From Solibacteraceae bacterium (lineage in GTDB: Bacteria; Acidobacteriota; Terriglobia; Bryobacterales; Bryobacteraceae), in assembly GCA_026984795.1 (NCBI GenBank), contig JALSRK010000077.1, positions 39,480 to 103,479 on the forward strand: a stretch of 64,000 nt of DNA. The letters run 5' to 3'. Positions 1-9,700 of this stretch are shown here, piece after piece. The notes beneath the pieces were generated by a model, which was given only the letters and a program-made list of their open reading frames with translations, made no database searches and was not told the origin of the DNA. Numbering within the stretch: the stretch's first letter is position 1; each line of letters opens with the position of its first letter. The position numbers were made by a program, and so were the translations under genes.

Positions 1-95
1 GTTTCATTGATGTAGCGCTGCAACCCCCACCAGAGCTTCTCAGCTCCACCGACGCAGAAAGGCACAGGACTCGGCGCTAAAATGGCGATGTCCAT
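1..95 (-). CDS. glycosyltransferase family 4, N-terminal fragment (runs off the window)
   Basis: The minus strand opens with ATG at 95-93, 7 bases after the stop of the upstream glycosyltransferase gene (TGA at 105-103). The 31 visible codons begin MDIAILAPSPVPFCVGGAEK, matching the GT-B/GT4 N-terminus: a first beta strand followed by a glycine-rich GGAE loop, as in the neighbouring gene (VPFVRGGAEAQ). The rest lies beyond base 1. The close spacing implies co-transcription. It probably transfers a sugar in the same cell-surface polysaccharide pathway; donor and acceptor cannot be told from this fragment. Confidence 0.8.
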   Translation of the reverse strand, partial: MDIAILAPSPVPFCVGGAEKLWWGLQRYINE

Positions 96-102
96 CGTTT
101 CT

Positions 103-1131
103 TCAACTCAACAACTGAGCGACAACCCGGTCCCATGATATCCCGAGCTGCCGGTACCTTTCTCGACCTGCATGGCCGAGGTCGACGGCCAGCGAGCGGC
201 TATCCACCAACCGTTCGATCGCCGCCGCGACTGCTTGGGGCTCGGGCTCGACCACGAGGCCGGTTTGTCCGTCACGGACAAACTCCAGCGGCCCGCCGGA
301 ATCCGTGCAAGTGATCACTGGTTTGGCCGACAGCATAGCTTCCAGAGTTACGTAACCGTAGTCCTCGTCGCGAGGCCCGAAGAAAACACCCAGGCTGCAC
401 GCGTAGTAGCTCGGCATATCGTCGTCAGGAATCCGCCCGAGCAGGCGGACACGGTCGGAGACGCCCAAATCCTCGATCAGCCTGGCGAGTCGTTCCCTGG
501 CGCCCCCCTCGCCGGCGATCAGGGCGAACACCCGTGAACGCGTGTGGCGCATCGCTCGAATCAAGAGATCCTGGCGCTTGAGGTCCTCGAGGCGGCTGGG
601 GCAGAAGATGTAGGGTTGAGGTGGAAGCGTATAATACGACTCAGGTCTGGGCGGTGGGTGATACAGCGGCTCAGCGTCGATACCGTTGAATTCCTTCAAA
701 CGTCTGCTGACCGTTCTGGATTCGGTCCGAAGCGTGTTAGCTTCCGAGAGGTAAAGTGTGTCCTTCCGGATGATCTTCCGCCGCATGGCACGGGCGGATG
801 GGTCGCGAGCGTTCTCATCGGTCCAAAGGTCATACACCTGGCGGTGCTGGTGGATTAGCCAGACGATCTTATTATCGTGACGTGTGTAATAAGCTGGGAA
901 CTTCAGGCAGATGACGCGGTCCGGCTGGTAGCCGTTGAGGTTGGTGAAATCTTCAGATTCCCACATATCCATGCATCTGAGGACGGCATCGGGAGGTGAG
1001 AATCGAAACGGAAACGTCACCAAGTCAACCTGATGACCGTGATTTTTCAAGGCCGCCACGAGGCCGCTCGCCTGCGCTTCCGCGCCACCTCGGACGAAGG
1101 GCACCTGAACAGTGAGAACCAGCGCTCGCAT
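103..1131 (-). CDS. glycosyltransferase family 4 (GT-B fold)
   Basis: A 342-aa protein of normal GT4 length. The N-terminal Rossmann half starts with VPFVRGGAEAQ, the acceptor-side glycine loop. The C-terminal half carries the hallmarks of the donor-binding domain: CPSRLEDLKRQDLLIRA near residue 180, IAGEGGARERL, a GRIPDDDMPSYYACS segment, and the E-x7-E type motif in DEDYGYVTLEAMLSAKPVI, followed by GGPLEFVRDGQTGLVV. No signal peptide, so it is cytosolic or membrane-peripheral. It lies 7 bases before another GT4 gene and downstream of gmd, so a role in exopolysaccharide or O-antigen assembly is likely. Substrate is unknown. No clear Shine-Dalgarno precedes the ATG. Confidence 0.92.
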   Translation of the reverse strand: MRALVLTVQVPFVRGGAEAQASGLVAALKNHGHQVDLVTFPFRFSPPDAVLRCMDMWESEDFTNLNGYQPDRVICLKFPAYYTRHDNKIVWLIHQHRQVYDLWTDENARDPSARAMRRKIIRKDTLYLSEANTLRTESRTVSRRLKEFNGIDAEPLYHPPPRPESYYTLPPQPYIFCPSRLEDLKRQDLLIRAMRHTRSRVFALIAGEGGARERLARLIEDLGVSDRVRLLGRIPDDDMPSYYACSLGVFFGPRDEDYGYVTLEAMLSAKPVITCTDSGGPLEFVRDGQTGLVVEPEPQAVAAAIERLVDSRSLAVDLGHAGRERYRQLGISWDRVVAQLLS

Positions 1132-1447
1132 AACTTAACGTGTTCGACAAGTTGATAAAAGCCAAGAAAGCGTAGCGGCTCATGTAAGGCCCCGAGACAC
1201 TAACTGTTCTGCTTTCCTGTGTTACTGTCCCGGTTTGGAAGGCCGCAGCGCGAGCCGCAGACTTGCGAGTCCCGGCGGGCCGGGTGAAACCGGTCTTGCG
1301 CCGGGTCGATCTCGTGCGTTGTAGTGTGCTCCTGCGGGAAGGAGTTTTGCAAAGCCGCAGGAGATCCCAGGAGCAGATCGCACCCTGGAGCGCGACGTTT
1401 CCAAAGATATGGCTGCTCCGCCGCTCATATAGTCCATCGGTGTCCGT
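1132..1447. other. 316-base gap with no convincing gene
   Basis: Between the DUF4214 gene and the first complete glycosyltransferase. Open frames here are low-complexity, Arg/Pro-rich and show no recognisable domain. The stretch just before the glycosyltransferase start is more AT-rich and may hold its promoter, but I could not define hexamers. Confidence 0.5.
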
Positions 1448-2386
1448 TCATCGTCGGGGCGCAGTAGCCTGCCGGGGGGCCGGTGATGAAGGGGACAGCG
1501 TCTGCAGGAGGCGCACAATCTGCCGTTGGCATTCTTCGAGGGACGCTTCGCAGGCGTTGAGGCGTTCGCTGACGCGGTCGAGACTGCTTCGATCCGCTTT
1601 CGTGAACGCCATTCTAGACAGGAGTCGCATTTGCTCATCGAGTCTGGGTGTCAGTTTACTAACTGCATCCTCGATCGCACCGAGCCGCCGGGCGTAGCTC
1701 TCGAGTGTGGGCCCACTCGCCGTATCCGGCCCGGGAGCCCCTGCCGCCGCTTTCGCAAAGCCCCTCCCGGGCGCGGCGGGCGTTTCTTCCGGCTGGTATC
1801 GAGATGCTGGGCGACCGGCTCCGGAGGAAACAGCCAGAAAGCGGCGTCTGTGCTCCCACCAGGCTAACCGCGCGATTGTGGGTAGCACCCGGAGAGCATC
1901 GCTAACGAGCTCACGGACTGCGCGCTGCCGCAATTGCCGTCCAAGCCTGCTTCGAAATGCGCGCCACCACAACCCGCGGAGTCCGATCCCAATAGCTATG
2001 CCTTCGGCAGAGTAACGCAATAGCCACAACAGCTCAGCCCGGGTCAAGCGCTGCGCCCGCAGCAGTTCCGTGTAATGCAGGAATCCCTGCCGGTCCGGTG
2101 CACGCCGCAGCACGTTTTCGTAAGCGCGCCGCACAAATGTGGGGTCATTTCCGGCAAGGAGCCGAGACACAGGATCCTTCTGGACAACCGCGCAACCTGA
2201 GCGATCCGTGGAACGCGATGTCGGATGCGCGTATGATTCTCCCTCCGCCGGCACAGTGCCATCCTTCCGACGGCTGCACTCGCTCTGGATTTCCTGAAGC
2301 AGCTCTTCAAGCGACACAGCCGGTTTCGTCACCCCAGTTCGAACCTGGAGAGCACCCGCCAGATCAGTATCCGTATTGGAAAGCAC
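1448..2386 (-). CDS. DUF4214 domain protein with C-terminal coiled coil
   Basis: 312 aa with a GTG start preceded by a GGGGGAG Shine-Dalgarno. Residues about 83-130 match DUF4214: FVRRAYENVLRRAPDRQGF followed by a Y-x3-L helix and a LLRYSAEG end, the usual Y-x3-LgR-xPD-x2-G pattern. The central part is basic, Pro/Ala-rich and probably disordered. About residues 225-295 form a heptad-like helix (ARRLGAIEDAVSKLTPRLDEQ... LNACEASLEECQRQI). DUF4214 often occurs next to or fused with glycosyltransferases and methyltransferases; here it stands alone between gmd and two GT4 genes. A role in glycan assembly or secretion is inferred from context. No catalytic motif is seen. Confidence 0.75.
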   Translation of the reverse strand: MLSNTDTDLAGALQVRTGVTKPAVSLEELLQEIQSECSRRKDGTVPAEGESYAHPTSRSTDRSGCAVVQKDPVSRLLAGNDPTFVRRAYENVLRRAPDRQGFLHYTELLRAQRLTRAELLWLLRYSAEGIAIGIGLRGLWWRAFRSRLGRQLRQRAVRELVSDALRVLPTIARLAWWEHRRRFLAVSSGAGRPASRYQPEETPAAPGRGFAKAAAGAPGPDTASGPTLESYARRLGAIEDAVSKLTPRLDEQMRLLSRMAFTKADRSSLDRVSERLNACEASLEECQRQIVRLLQTLSPSSPAPRQATAPRR

Positions 2387-2459
2387 CCTTGTCTCCCCCT
2401 TTGGTCACTCACTTGTTGCCCTCGAGCGGCCGGTTTCGCCCGCTGCTTCCAGACGCCCT

Positions 2460-3470
2460 TTAGGAGGCACCGATGGACTCTGGAGATTGGATCGGCGTCT
2501 CAATGATATGACAGTCGTATTCCACCATCTCCCGGACCAGATCCGCGAACCGGGTTCGCGCTTTCCAGCCCAGTTTGGCTTCCGCTTTGGCCGGATCCCC
2601 GATCAGCACGTCCACCTCCGCCGGGCGGTAGAAGCGCTCGTCGATCACCACGTAATCCCGGTAATCGAGGCCAACGGCGCCGAACGCCAGCTCGGCGAAC
2701 TCCCGGACCGAATGGGTCTCGCCGGTGGCGATCACGTAATCGTCGGGCTCATCCTGCTGCAGCATCAGCCACATCGCTTCCACGTATTCTCTGGCGTGGC
2801 CCCAGTCCCGGCGAGCCTCGAGATTACCCAGCCGCAGCTCCCTGGCTTCGCCGGCCAGGATGCGGGCCACTCCCGAAGTGATCTTGCGCGTCACGAACTC
2901 ATAGCCGCGCCGGGGCGACTCGTGGTTGAACAGGATGCCGCTCGAGGCGTGAAGACCATACGCCTCGCGGTAGTTGCGGGTCAGCTCAAAACCCGCCACC
3001 TTACTGATGCCGTAGCTGGAACGGGGGTGGAAACGCGTTCGCTCGTTCTGCGGCACTTCCTCGACGCGGCCGAACATCTCGCTCGATCCGGCGAAGTAGA
3101 AGCGGCAGGCCGGCGCGCACTCCTTCAATGCCGCCAACAGGAAATGCGTGCCGTCGATGTTCGTCTGCAGCGTCGAGAACTCGTCTTCGAACGAATAGGT
3201 AACGAAGCTCTGCGCCGCCAGGTGATAACACTCGTCAGGCATCACCCGGCCTACCGCCTGGAAGAGGCTCGGGAAGCTCTCCAGCGAACCCGCGTGGAGG
3301 ACCACGTCGTCCAGCAGATGCTGAATCCGCGACAGCCGATGCGCCGGATCTTCCAGGGCCACCCGGCGCACCACCCCGTGCACCTCATAGCCCTTTTCCA
3401 GCAGCAGCTCGGCCAGGTACGAACCGTCCTGCCCACTGATGCCCGTAATCAGCGCCTTTCTTTTTGTCAT
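2460..3470 (-). CDS. gmd: GDP-mannose 4,6-dehydratase
   Basis: Converts GDP-D-mannose to GDP-4-keto-6-deoxy-D-mannose, the precursor of GDP-fucose, GDP-rhamnose and related deoxysugars. 336 aa from the ATG at 3470 (MTKRKALITGISGQDGSYL). The extended SDR features are all present: G10-x2-GQDG cofactor loop, Y153-x3-K157 catalytic pair (SSYGISK), the family-specific NHESPRRG loop, FVTRKIT, and LGNLEARRDWGHAREYVEAM. The open frame continues upstream to 3785, but that extension is the antisense image of the tRNA-Pro gene, so it is excluded. It heads the minus-strand polysaccharide genes. A GTGGA just upstream of the start is a weak ribosome site. Confidence 0.95.
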   Translation of the reverse strand: MTKRKALITGISGQDGSYLAELLLEKGYEVHGVVRRVALEDPAHRLSRIQHLLDDVVLHAGSLESFPSLFQAVGRVMPDECYHLAAQSFVTYSFEDEFSTLQTNIDGTHFLLAALKECAPACRFYFAGSSEMFGRVEEVPQNERTRFHPRSSYGISKVAGFELTRNYREAYGLHASSGILFNHESPRRGYEFVTRKITSGVARILAGEARELRLGNLEARRDWGHAREYVEAMWLMLQQDEPDDYVIATGETHSVREFAELAFGAVGLDYRDYVVIDERFYRPAEVDVLIGDPAKAEAKLGWKARTRFADLVREMVEYDCHIIETPIQSPESIGAS

Positions 3471-3707
3471 GACCGAATTCCACCGCTCGCCAGTCGGCCG
3501 GCGACCTCCTTGTAAATAGTAAGCATAGTACCAGAGAAATCTCTCGTCAGCAAACCGTTCATCCCGCCTATTTCGTTCCGGACATCCAGGCTCCGGCCAA
3601 GCGCCCGGCGCAGGGCCGGGCGGCTGGCGGGGAATCTCGAGGTGTCCGGCCGGGGCCGGAGGTGCCCGCTGAGGCCGAGCGGTCATTTCGCTAGAATTGA
3701 TAAGGGT

Positions 3708-3784
3708 CGGGGCGTGGCGCAGCCTGGTAGCGCACCTGCCTTGGGCGCAGGGGGTCGCAGGTTCGAATCCTGCCGCCCCGACCA
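3708..3784 (+). tRNA. tRNA-Pro(TGG)
   Basis: A 77-base cloverleaf with CCA encoded. The acceptor stem CGGGGC.../...GCCCCG is closed with A73 and CCA at 3782-3784. The anticodon loop CTTGGGC gives TGG. The T arm reads GGTTCGAATCC. A TAGAATTG -10-like element lies about 10 bases upstream, at 3692-3699. Confidence 0.97.
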
Positions 3785-4364
3785 ATGAGCGCAGTGGCCT
3801 GCTCCCCCGCTGCGGGCGCGGCGATCGATGAGAGGACCGCCGCTACAGCGGCTCCCATTCTTTGAATTGCGTGAGCTCCGCCGTCGCCGGGCCCCCTGCT
3901 CTACCGCCCCACGGCCGGGGCCTGTAGGGGTTCTGAGCGGCTCACTTTTCTCAGCAAGAGCACAACAGCGGAGATTCGAGTGGTCACCCTATCTGCAAAC
4001 CAGGTGGTTGCCAATCGTTGCAGCCCGCTCGCCGGGTCTCGGAGCAGCCCAGCGACAACCTGCAAGCCGATCCGAGTAAACCGTCGGCGGCTGTCTCAGG
4101 AAACCCGGGACCGACCGGTCCGGCGCCGCTCTGGAGCGGACGGCTTCCTTGACCTTCACCTCCAGCGAGACCCGAGGGAACAGACTCCCTGCTTTCCGGA
4201 GTATCGCTGCGGCCCGGTCACGCATCTGACAGACACAGACGAATGTGAGCGAGAATGGGAGGCACCGGTGAGCGTGCGCCGGTTCGGGCACGAGACAGCC
4301 GGCGCCGTTTGCCGGCGCTGGAGCCGGGTGAGCCACACCCTCGCGTGAGCTTTAGGAGGAACCA
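3785..4364. other. 580-base region without a supported gene
   Basis: Frames across this stretch overlap on both strands, are Arg/Pro-rich and lack ribosome sites or domains. The only clear signal is the TTTAGGAGGA Shine-Dalgarno at 4351-4360, which belongs to the next gene. An untranslated leader or a decayed gene cannot be excluded. Confidence 0.5.
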
Positions 4365-5174
4365 ATGCGAATCGGAACACTGAGCGCAATCCTGGCAGGC
4401 GTACTGCTGGCTGCCGGATGCGGGAAGCTGACCAAGAGCACCGACACCGGCGTCACCGAACAGGACGTCGCCAAGGCCGAAGAAGAGCTGGCCCGAATGA
4501 AGGAAAAGCTGGCTCAGGAAAAAGCCGCCACCGAAAAGGCCGAAGGGGCCCAACCAGCCCGGCGGGAAGCGGCCGGTGGCGCTCCGGCCGGCCAGACCGC
4601 GGCTGCGAAGAAGCCTCCGCAGAAGGCCCCGGCGCCGCCGCCGGTGAAGACGATCACTTTGGAGCCGGGCACGCCCATCGTGGTGCGCACCACCAGCACC
4701 ATTTCAACGAAAGCCGCTCGCACCGGTGAGCGCTTCACCGCTACTCTCGAAGAGCCGTTGATGGCTGGCATGGAAATGATTGCCCCGAAGGGGGCGCTGG
4801 TAGAAGGGGTCGTCGTCGAGTCGAAGAGAGGAGGTCGGATCAAGGGCAAGGCGGTGCTCGCGGTGACCCTCAGCGCGATTACCACCGACACCGGCCAGCG
4901 CATCGAGATTGCGACGAACACCATCGGCAATCAGGCAAAATCGGCGAAGAAGAAAGACGCGGCCAAAATCGGCATTGGGGCCGCCGCCGGAGCCGTGATC
5001 GGCGCCATCGCCGGGGGAGGTAAGGGAGCGGCCATCGGCGCCGGTGTCGGCGCGGGTGCGGGCACAGCCGGCGTGCTGCTCACCCGCGGCAACGCCGCAG
5101 AGATTCCGTCGGAAACAATCCTCCATTTCGAACTCGCCCAGCCCGTCTCGGTGACCTTGGAGCGAAGCCGGTGA
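4365..5174 (+). CDS. lipoprotein with coiled coil and glycine-zipper segment
   Basis: 269 aa, ATG with a strong AGGAGG six bases upstream. Residues 1-19 form a lipoprotein signal (LLAAGC lipobox, acylated Cys19). Residues about 35-62 are a charged helix, likely a coiled coil. An Ala/Pro/Lys linker follows to about 95. A beta-rich domain (about 95-190: ITLEPGTPIVVRTT ... VEGVVVESKRGG) resembles beta-barrel segments of envelope proteins. Residues about 200-240 are a long Gly/Ala run (GIGAAAGAVIGAIAGGGKG) of glycine-zipper type that can insert in or pack against membrane. Likely an outer-membrane-anchored envelope protein. Function not known. Flanked by tRNA genes, apparently monocistronic. Confidence 0.85.
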   Translation: MRIGTLSAILAGVLLAAGCGKLTKSTDTGVTEQDVAKAEEELARMKEKLAQEKAATEKAEGAQPARREAAGGAPAGQTAAAKKPPQKAPAPPPVKTITLEPGTPIVVRTTSTISTKAARTGERFTATLEEPLMAGMEMIAPKGALVEGVVVESKRGGRIKGKAVLAVTLSAITTDTGQRIEIATNTIGNQAKSAKKKDAAKIGIGAAAGAVIGAIAGGGKGAAIGAGVGAGAGTAGVLLTRGNAAEIPSETILHFELAQPVSVTLERSR

Positions 5175-5338
5175 CCGGAGGAATGCCGGGAATGGGCTCC
5201 GGGCGCCTCGCGGCCCCCCGGGAAGCTATCAGCGGCCCCCTCTCCCTACAGTGGTCTCGGTACCCCGCCGCTGCAGCGGGTGTGGCGTGGTTTCGTTGCG
5301 GCTGAGTTGCCATGTTATATTAGAATTGACGCGCCGGT

Positions 5339-5414
5339 GGGCGGCTAGCTCAGTTGGGAGAGCACGGCGTTCGCAACGCCGGGGTCGTGGGTTCGAGTCC
5401 CATGCCGTCCACCA
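5339..5414 (+). tRNA. tRNA-Ala(CGC)
   Basis: A 76-base cloverleaf: acceptor GGGCGGC pairs with GCCGTCC (one G-T pair), followed by A73 and an encoded CCA. Anticodon stem CGGCG/CGCCG with loop TTCGCAA gives anticodon CGC, reading GCG codons, which fits the GC-rich codon usage. A TTATATTAGAATTG stretch at about 5315-5328 is a plausible -10 region. Confidence 0.96.
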
Positions 5415-5765
5415 AGCATCCGCATCCGGCGGCCACCAGAGTCGCGCTTTCTTCCCCCGGCGAACCTATGCAGGAAAGTCTTGCTTGCTGCAGGCATGGG
5501 CGAGGCGAGTTCCCTGTGTCGGCGTGCCCGCGGCCGGTACAGGAACAAGCCACAACCCGCGGCGCCCGTGGCCGCAGCCCAGGTGGGATGCAGCGCAGGG
5601 TCCGGACGCCGCCGCCTCCCCCACGCTTTTCCGCCTAATCTTCGCCGGTTCTTCGATCCCTGCCTCGGCCGCGACGCCGAAATTTCATCCGCGAAACGAA
5701 AATCGGGCTAGAATTGGGTAGGCTCTCATACCCTCAGCACGGGTAGCGCAAAGGAGGACCAGGCG
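5415..5765. other. 351-base intergenic stretch, no gene seen
   Basis: After tRNA-Ala. No frame shows a domain or a ribosome site until AAAGGAGG at 5750-5757. A TAGAATTG element at about 5710-5717, the same octamer seen before tRNA-Pro and tRNA-Ala, may be the -10 of the next gene. Confidence 0.5.
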
Positions 5766-5978
5766 ATGGGCAACCCTGCAACTCGGCCACAGCCGACTCC
5801 AAGCTGGGAGCATATGCTCTCCGGACAGCAACTCGCGCGCCTCGGAGTGCGCCTGCTGAACCGTTTCGACCTCGAGCTGGAGTGCCGCGTCTGCGGCGAG
5901 AGGTGGATGTCCCGGCGGCTTCCGAACGGGCGGCTCGCCCCTGGCTACTGGAAGTGCCCGAACCGGTGCAACTGGTGA
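5766..5978 (+). CDS. small Cys4 zinc-binding-type protein
   Basis: 70 aa. The start is fixed by AAAGGAGG nine bases before the ATG. The N-terminal half is amphipathic (QQLARLGVRLLNRFDLELE). The C-terminal half holds two cysteine pairs, CRVC-GERW and CPNRC-NW, separated by a Gly/Arg-rich loop (PNGRLAPGYWKCP), a compact zinc-ribbon-like arrangement. It lacks enzyme motifs and could bind nucleic acid or a protein partner. The strong ribosome site, conserved-looking cysteines and intact frame argue that it is real. No operon partner: the next gene is on the other strand. Confidence 0.75.
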   Translation: MGNPATRPQPTPSWEHMLSGQQLARLGVRLLNRFDLELECRVCGERWMSRRLPNGRLAPGYWKCPNRCNW

Positions 5979-6135
5979 GGCCGGTCCGGGGCAGCGCCGC
6001 CGGCGGTCTGAGGGAGCCGAACGTGCAAAGTCAGAGTCCGTGTGGCCTTCCCCGTCTGTAGCGCTCCAGTGGGCGAACCACCCGATGCGGCACGGTTGGG
6101 CTGCTACGGGGCGAGATCTCTGCGGCCGGGCCCCG

Positions 6136-6585
6136 TCATCCTGGATACCGGCCGGTGATGTAAGCGTGGAGGTGCCCGATCGTCGCCGCCTGTTCATCGA
6201 CGATCGAGCGGACCAAATCCCCGATCGAGACGACCCCCACGACCCGTCCCTCCTCGAGCACCGGGAGGTGGCGGATCCGCTTGTTGGTCATAATCGACAT
6301 CGCTTCACTGACCGTGCAATCCGGAACAACCACCTGCACGGGGCTGCTCATGATCTCGCGGACGGGGGTTTGCTTCGATGACTTGCCCTTGAGAATCACC
6401 TTCCGCGCGTAGTCGCGTTCGCTGATGATGCCGACCAGCTCTTCCCCATCCATGACGAGGAGGGCGCCCACGCTGTTCTCGGCCATGATCTTGATCGCTT
6501 CGAAAACGGTCGCATCCGGCGGCAGCGAGAAGACCTTATGCCCCTTCTTTTGAAGGATCTCGCGAATCGTCGTCTTGGCTTGCAT
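6136..6585 (-). CDS. tandem CBS-domain protein
   Basis: 149 aa made of two CBS domains (about residues 13-70 and 77-135). Both show the usual pattern: VFSLPPDATVFEAIKIMAEN ... GALLVMDGEELVGIISERD, then VVPDCTVSEAMSIMTNKRIRHLPVLEEGRVVGVVSIGDLV. The final IGDLV/D motif is typical of adenosine-nucleotide-binding pairs. Stand-alone CBS pairs usually sense AMP/ATP/SAM and act on partner enzymes; no partner is adjacent. The ATG at 6585 lies six bases after TGGTATGAG, an extended -10-like element, and has no Shine-Dalgarno, so the mRNA is probably leaderless. Confidence 0.92.
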   Translation of the reverse strand: MQAKTTIREILQKKGHKVFSLPPDATVFEAIKIMAENSVGALLVMDGEELVGIISERDYARKVILKGKSSKQTPVREIMSSPVQVVVPDCTVSEAMSIMTNKRIRHLPVLEEGRVVGVVSIGDLVRSIVDEQAATIGHLHAYITGRYPG

Positions 6586-6782
6586 AGGACTCTCATACCA
6601 CGTTTCCGTGACCTGGAGCCACCTCCGGCGCCGCCGGTTCCGTCCCGCGCAACGCCGTCTGGACAGCCGCCGAGACCCGCCGGCGGACTACCCGTCGGCC
6701 GGAGGTGACCACATAGAAGCTCCGGCCCACCGATGCCGGGGTTGCGCAGCTAAACTGCCGGCCCCGAGTTTCGACCCCCGCT

Positions 6783-9700
6783 TTACTGGTGCGCCCTGGC
6801 CGTGTCGAGCTGGGCTTCGTGGACCGCCAGACGGGCAGCCCGCGGGTTCTGAGCGAGGGCCAGCTTCAGCTCTTTGGCGGCCCCTTCTTTGTCGCCCCGC
6901 TCCGCCAGCACCAGCGAGAGCAGGTAATGTCCGATCGTCTCCGGCGTCCCGCGATATTCAAACGCTCCGGAAGTGCGCTTCCGCGCTTCTTTCTCCAGGG
7001 CGTCGAGCAGCGTCCGGTACCGCTCCATGTCTCCCAGTTGCTTCGCCGCCAGCGCCTGGTAGTAGTAGCCCAGGTGAGGCTTGCTATATTTCTCGGCCAG
7101 GATCTTGCGGAGCAGCTCTTCGGCTTCTTGGCGCTTACCCATGGCGAGCTTCACCCGGGCCAGGTTCCAGTAGACATGCGCGCGGAAGTCCGGCGTCCGC
7201 GGCGCCACTTCCAGATTGGCCGGGTATTCGGTGGCCCGCTGGAAGTACTCGAGAGCGGTCTGGTAGTCCTTCTGTTCCATGGCGAGCTCGCCGAGGCGGG
7301 TGTTGACCTCGACCCAAGCATGGTGAATGCTGTAGCGCCCTTCCCAGCTATGGAAGTGGTGGTCGCGGAGCATCTCGTAAGCGGCTTTGAGGTTCGGCGT
7401 GCCGCCGAGCTGGAGCCGCAGGTCGACCATGCGGGCGATGAGATCGTCCCGGGTCTCAGCGGCCTCCTTGTGTGCATCGAGGAACGCCAGCCGCTTCCCG
7501 GGAGCGACGCCCACTGCTTCGGCGACCTCATCCATCTCGAGCAAGATTCGGGCGTCGTGGGGCGCCAGCCGCGCCGCCTGCTGGTAGGCTTGGTAAGACT
7601 TTTCGAAATCCTTTTTCAGATACCGGTAACCATAGCCGATGTTCCGCCAGGCGAACGAGAGTCCCGGCTCCAGTTCTGCCGCTTTCCGCCAGTGCTTGAA
7701 TCCTTCCTCCCGCCGCCCTTTGGCGTAAAGGACATTGCCGAGGAAGAGGTGGGCGTGGGAATCGGAAGGATCCCGGCGGAGGGCCGCCGTGAGCGCCGCG
7801 ACGGCCTCGAGCCGGTGCGGGTTCGTGTAAGCGACCGGCCCGCGCCGGGCCTGCTGGTAGAAGTGGGCCGCCTTCGCCGGGTCGCCGGAAAGCTCCCGGT
7901 AGTAACCCCGGTAGTAGTTCACCATCGGGTGGATCTTCTCGGCCGGCCGGCCGTCCGAATAAAGGTCCAGGACGCGGCCCGCGTCTTCGTACAGCCCCGC
8001 CGCCGCATAGGCCGCCGCCAGTTCCATGTAGTTCTGCGGTTCGTCGCGCATGTAGCCGCGCCAGGTCTTCTCCCAATCCGATCCCTTGCCTTGATGGCGG
8101 AGGCACAAGAGAAGTTCATATCCACCCATGAAGTGCATGGGATCCAGGGCGAGAGCCCGGCGCGCCGCCTTTTCGGCAGCGCTGAACTCGCCGAGTTTGC
8201 GCCATGCGGCGGCCTTCAATGCCGGGATGCCGGCGAACTTCCGGTTGTCCGCCGCAGCCTCTCCGAGCTTCGTAAGCGCCTGGCGGTAATCGCCCCGCCG
8301 CATGTCGATCTTCGCCAGGTTGTAATAGGAGGCTGAGAAGTCCTCATAGCTGTACGTAGCGCGGTAGAATTCGTCGTACGCCGCGTCGTAGTCGCCGCGT
8401 CCGAGTTTCGCCACCGCTTCGCCGAAGTACAAACGCGTATTGTCGCTGTCGCGTTCGAGGGCCGCCTCGAGCCGGTGCAGCGCTTCGTCCCAACGCCCCT
8501 GTTTCAGCGCCAGGAAGCCCAAAGCGGCGTTCACGCGGCTATCGCCGGCGTCACGCCGGAGAGCCTCCTTGTAGTAGACCATCGCCTCAGGGACCCGCCG
8601 GAACCGTTCCAGCCACTCACCGGCGTGGTAAAGCTCATCCGGTTTCATTTTCTTGGGATCGCCCGGTTCCTCGAGCCCCTCCGGCAGTTCTACCTGCTTC
8701 GGCGGATGCTGCTGGACTGCGATCACCTCGTTGCCGGCCATGTCGCGCACCGAGAGCCGGAGATCATAGACGGTAGCCCCTTCCGGAGCCGGTACTTGCA
8801 CCGTGTACGGTTTGTCCGGCGAAATGGAAACCACGGCATCGCTGAGCACCCGGCCGGTTCTGGTGTCTTCGAGAACCACGCGATAGCCGGTGACGGGCGC
8901 CGTGGAATAGACGCCGCCGAAGGCTTGCCCGTTCTTCAAGTCGGTGTTGACGGCGAAGTCTTTCGTCGCGTTGTGGAAGCCGCGGATGTCCCGCACTGGA
9001 TACCAGTAGTCGTGGGCCGTCTTCACTTCGATGGGCGACATCCAGTGATAATCCGGCTGGTTGTCACTCCAGGCGCCTGCCTGAGGCTCGAAGTAAGGGC
9101 CGCCGCCGTCCGAGAGTATGTCTTCCCAGATCCGGCCCGACGGTCCGGACCCCCAAGTCCAGAGTTTTTTCCCGGGCATGATGTGGTGGTTCGCCACGTG
9201 AACCATGCCGCCCTGGGCGCGGTGGTCGTAGGTGCCGAACCAGTCCGACGGGTTGTTGAAAGCGAAGAAGCTGCTCGCGTTCGGCACATTCTTCCACCAG
9301 GTCAGATCCACGCCTTCGTGAATCGGCCAGTGCCAGAACTGGTGTTTGCCGTGGCCGGTCACCATGTCGCCCGGGTACTGCGCCTGGGCATATTCATTCG
9401 CATGTGTGGCGGAGGTGGCCCAGAACATGAAGGAGTGGCGATGGTTCGTCGGGTTCACGAAGATGTAGTCACAACGGAGGTAGCTGCGGCCCGGGTAGAG
9501 TGTCATCCCGACGAGCCAGCGCATGCGGAAGATCGGTTCCGTCTCTCCGACCCAGACCGTGGCGCTGCCGTCGGGATGGTGCACGATGCGATAGTCCACC
9601 GGCATGAAGCAGGAGGGCCGGTGCCCGTGGGGGAAGTTCCACTCGATGCCGCCGGAGATCCACGCCCCGGTCATGCTGATCAGGCCCGGCTTGATCGTTT

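Noticed and set aside
3471..3785. N-terminal extension of gmd starting [13 protein letters not shown]
   Set aside because: This peptide is the antisense translation of the tRNA-Pro gene, a common artefact; gmd similarity begins at 3470.
5345..5553. Minus-strand frames containing GLEPTTPALRTPC
   Set aside because: Antisense image of tRNA-Ala; no ribosome site or domain.
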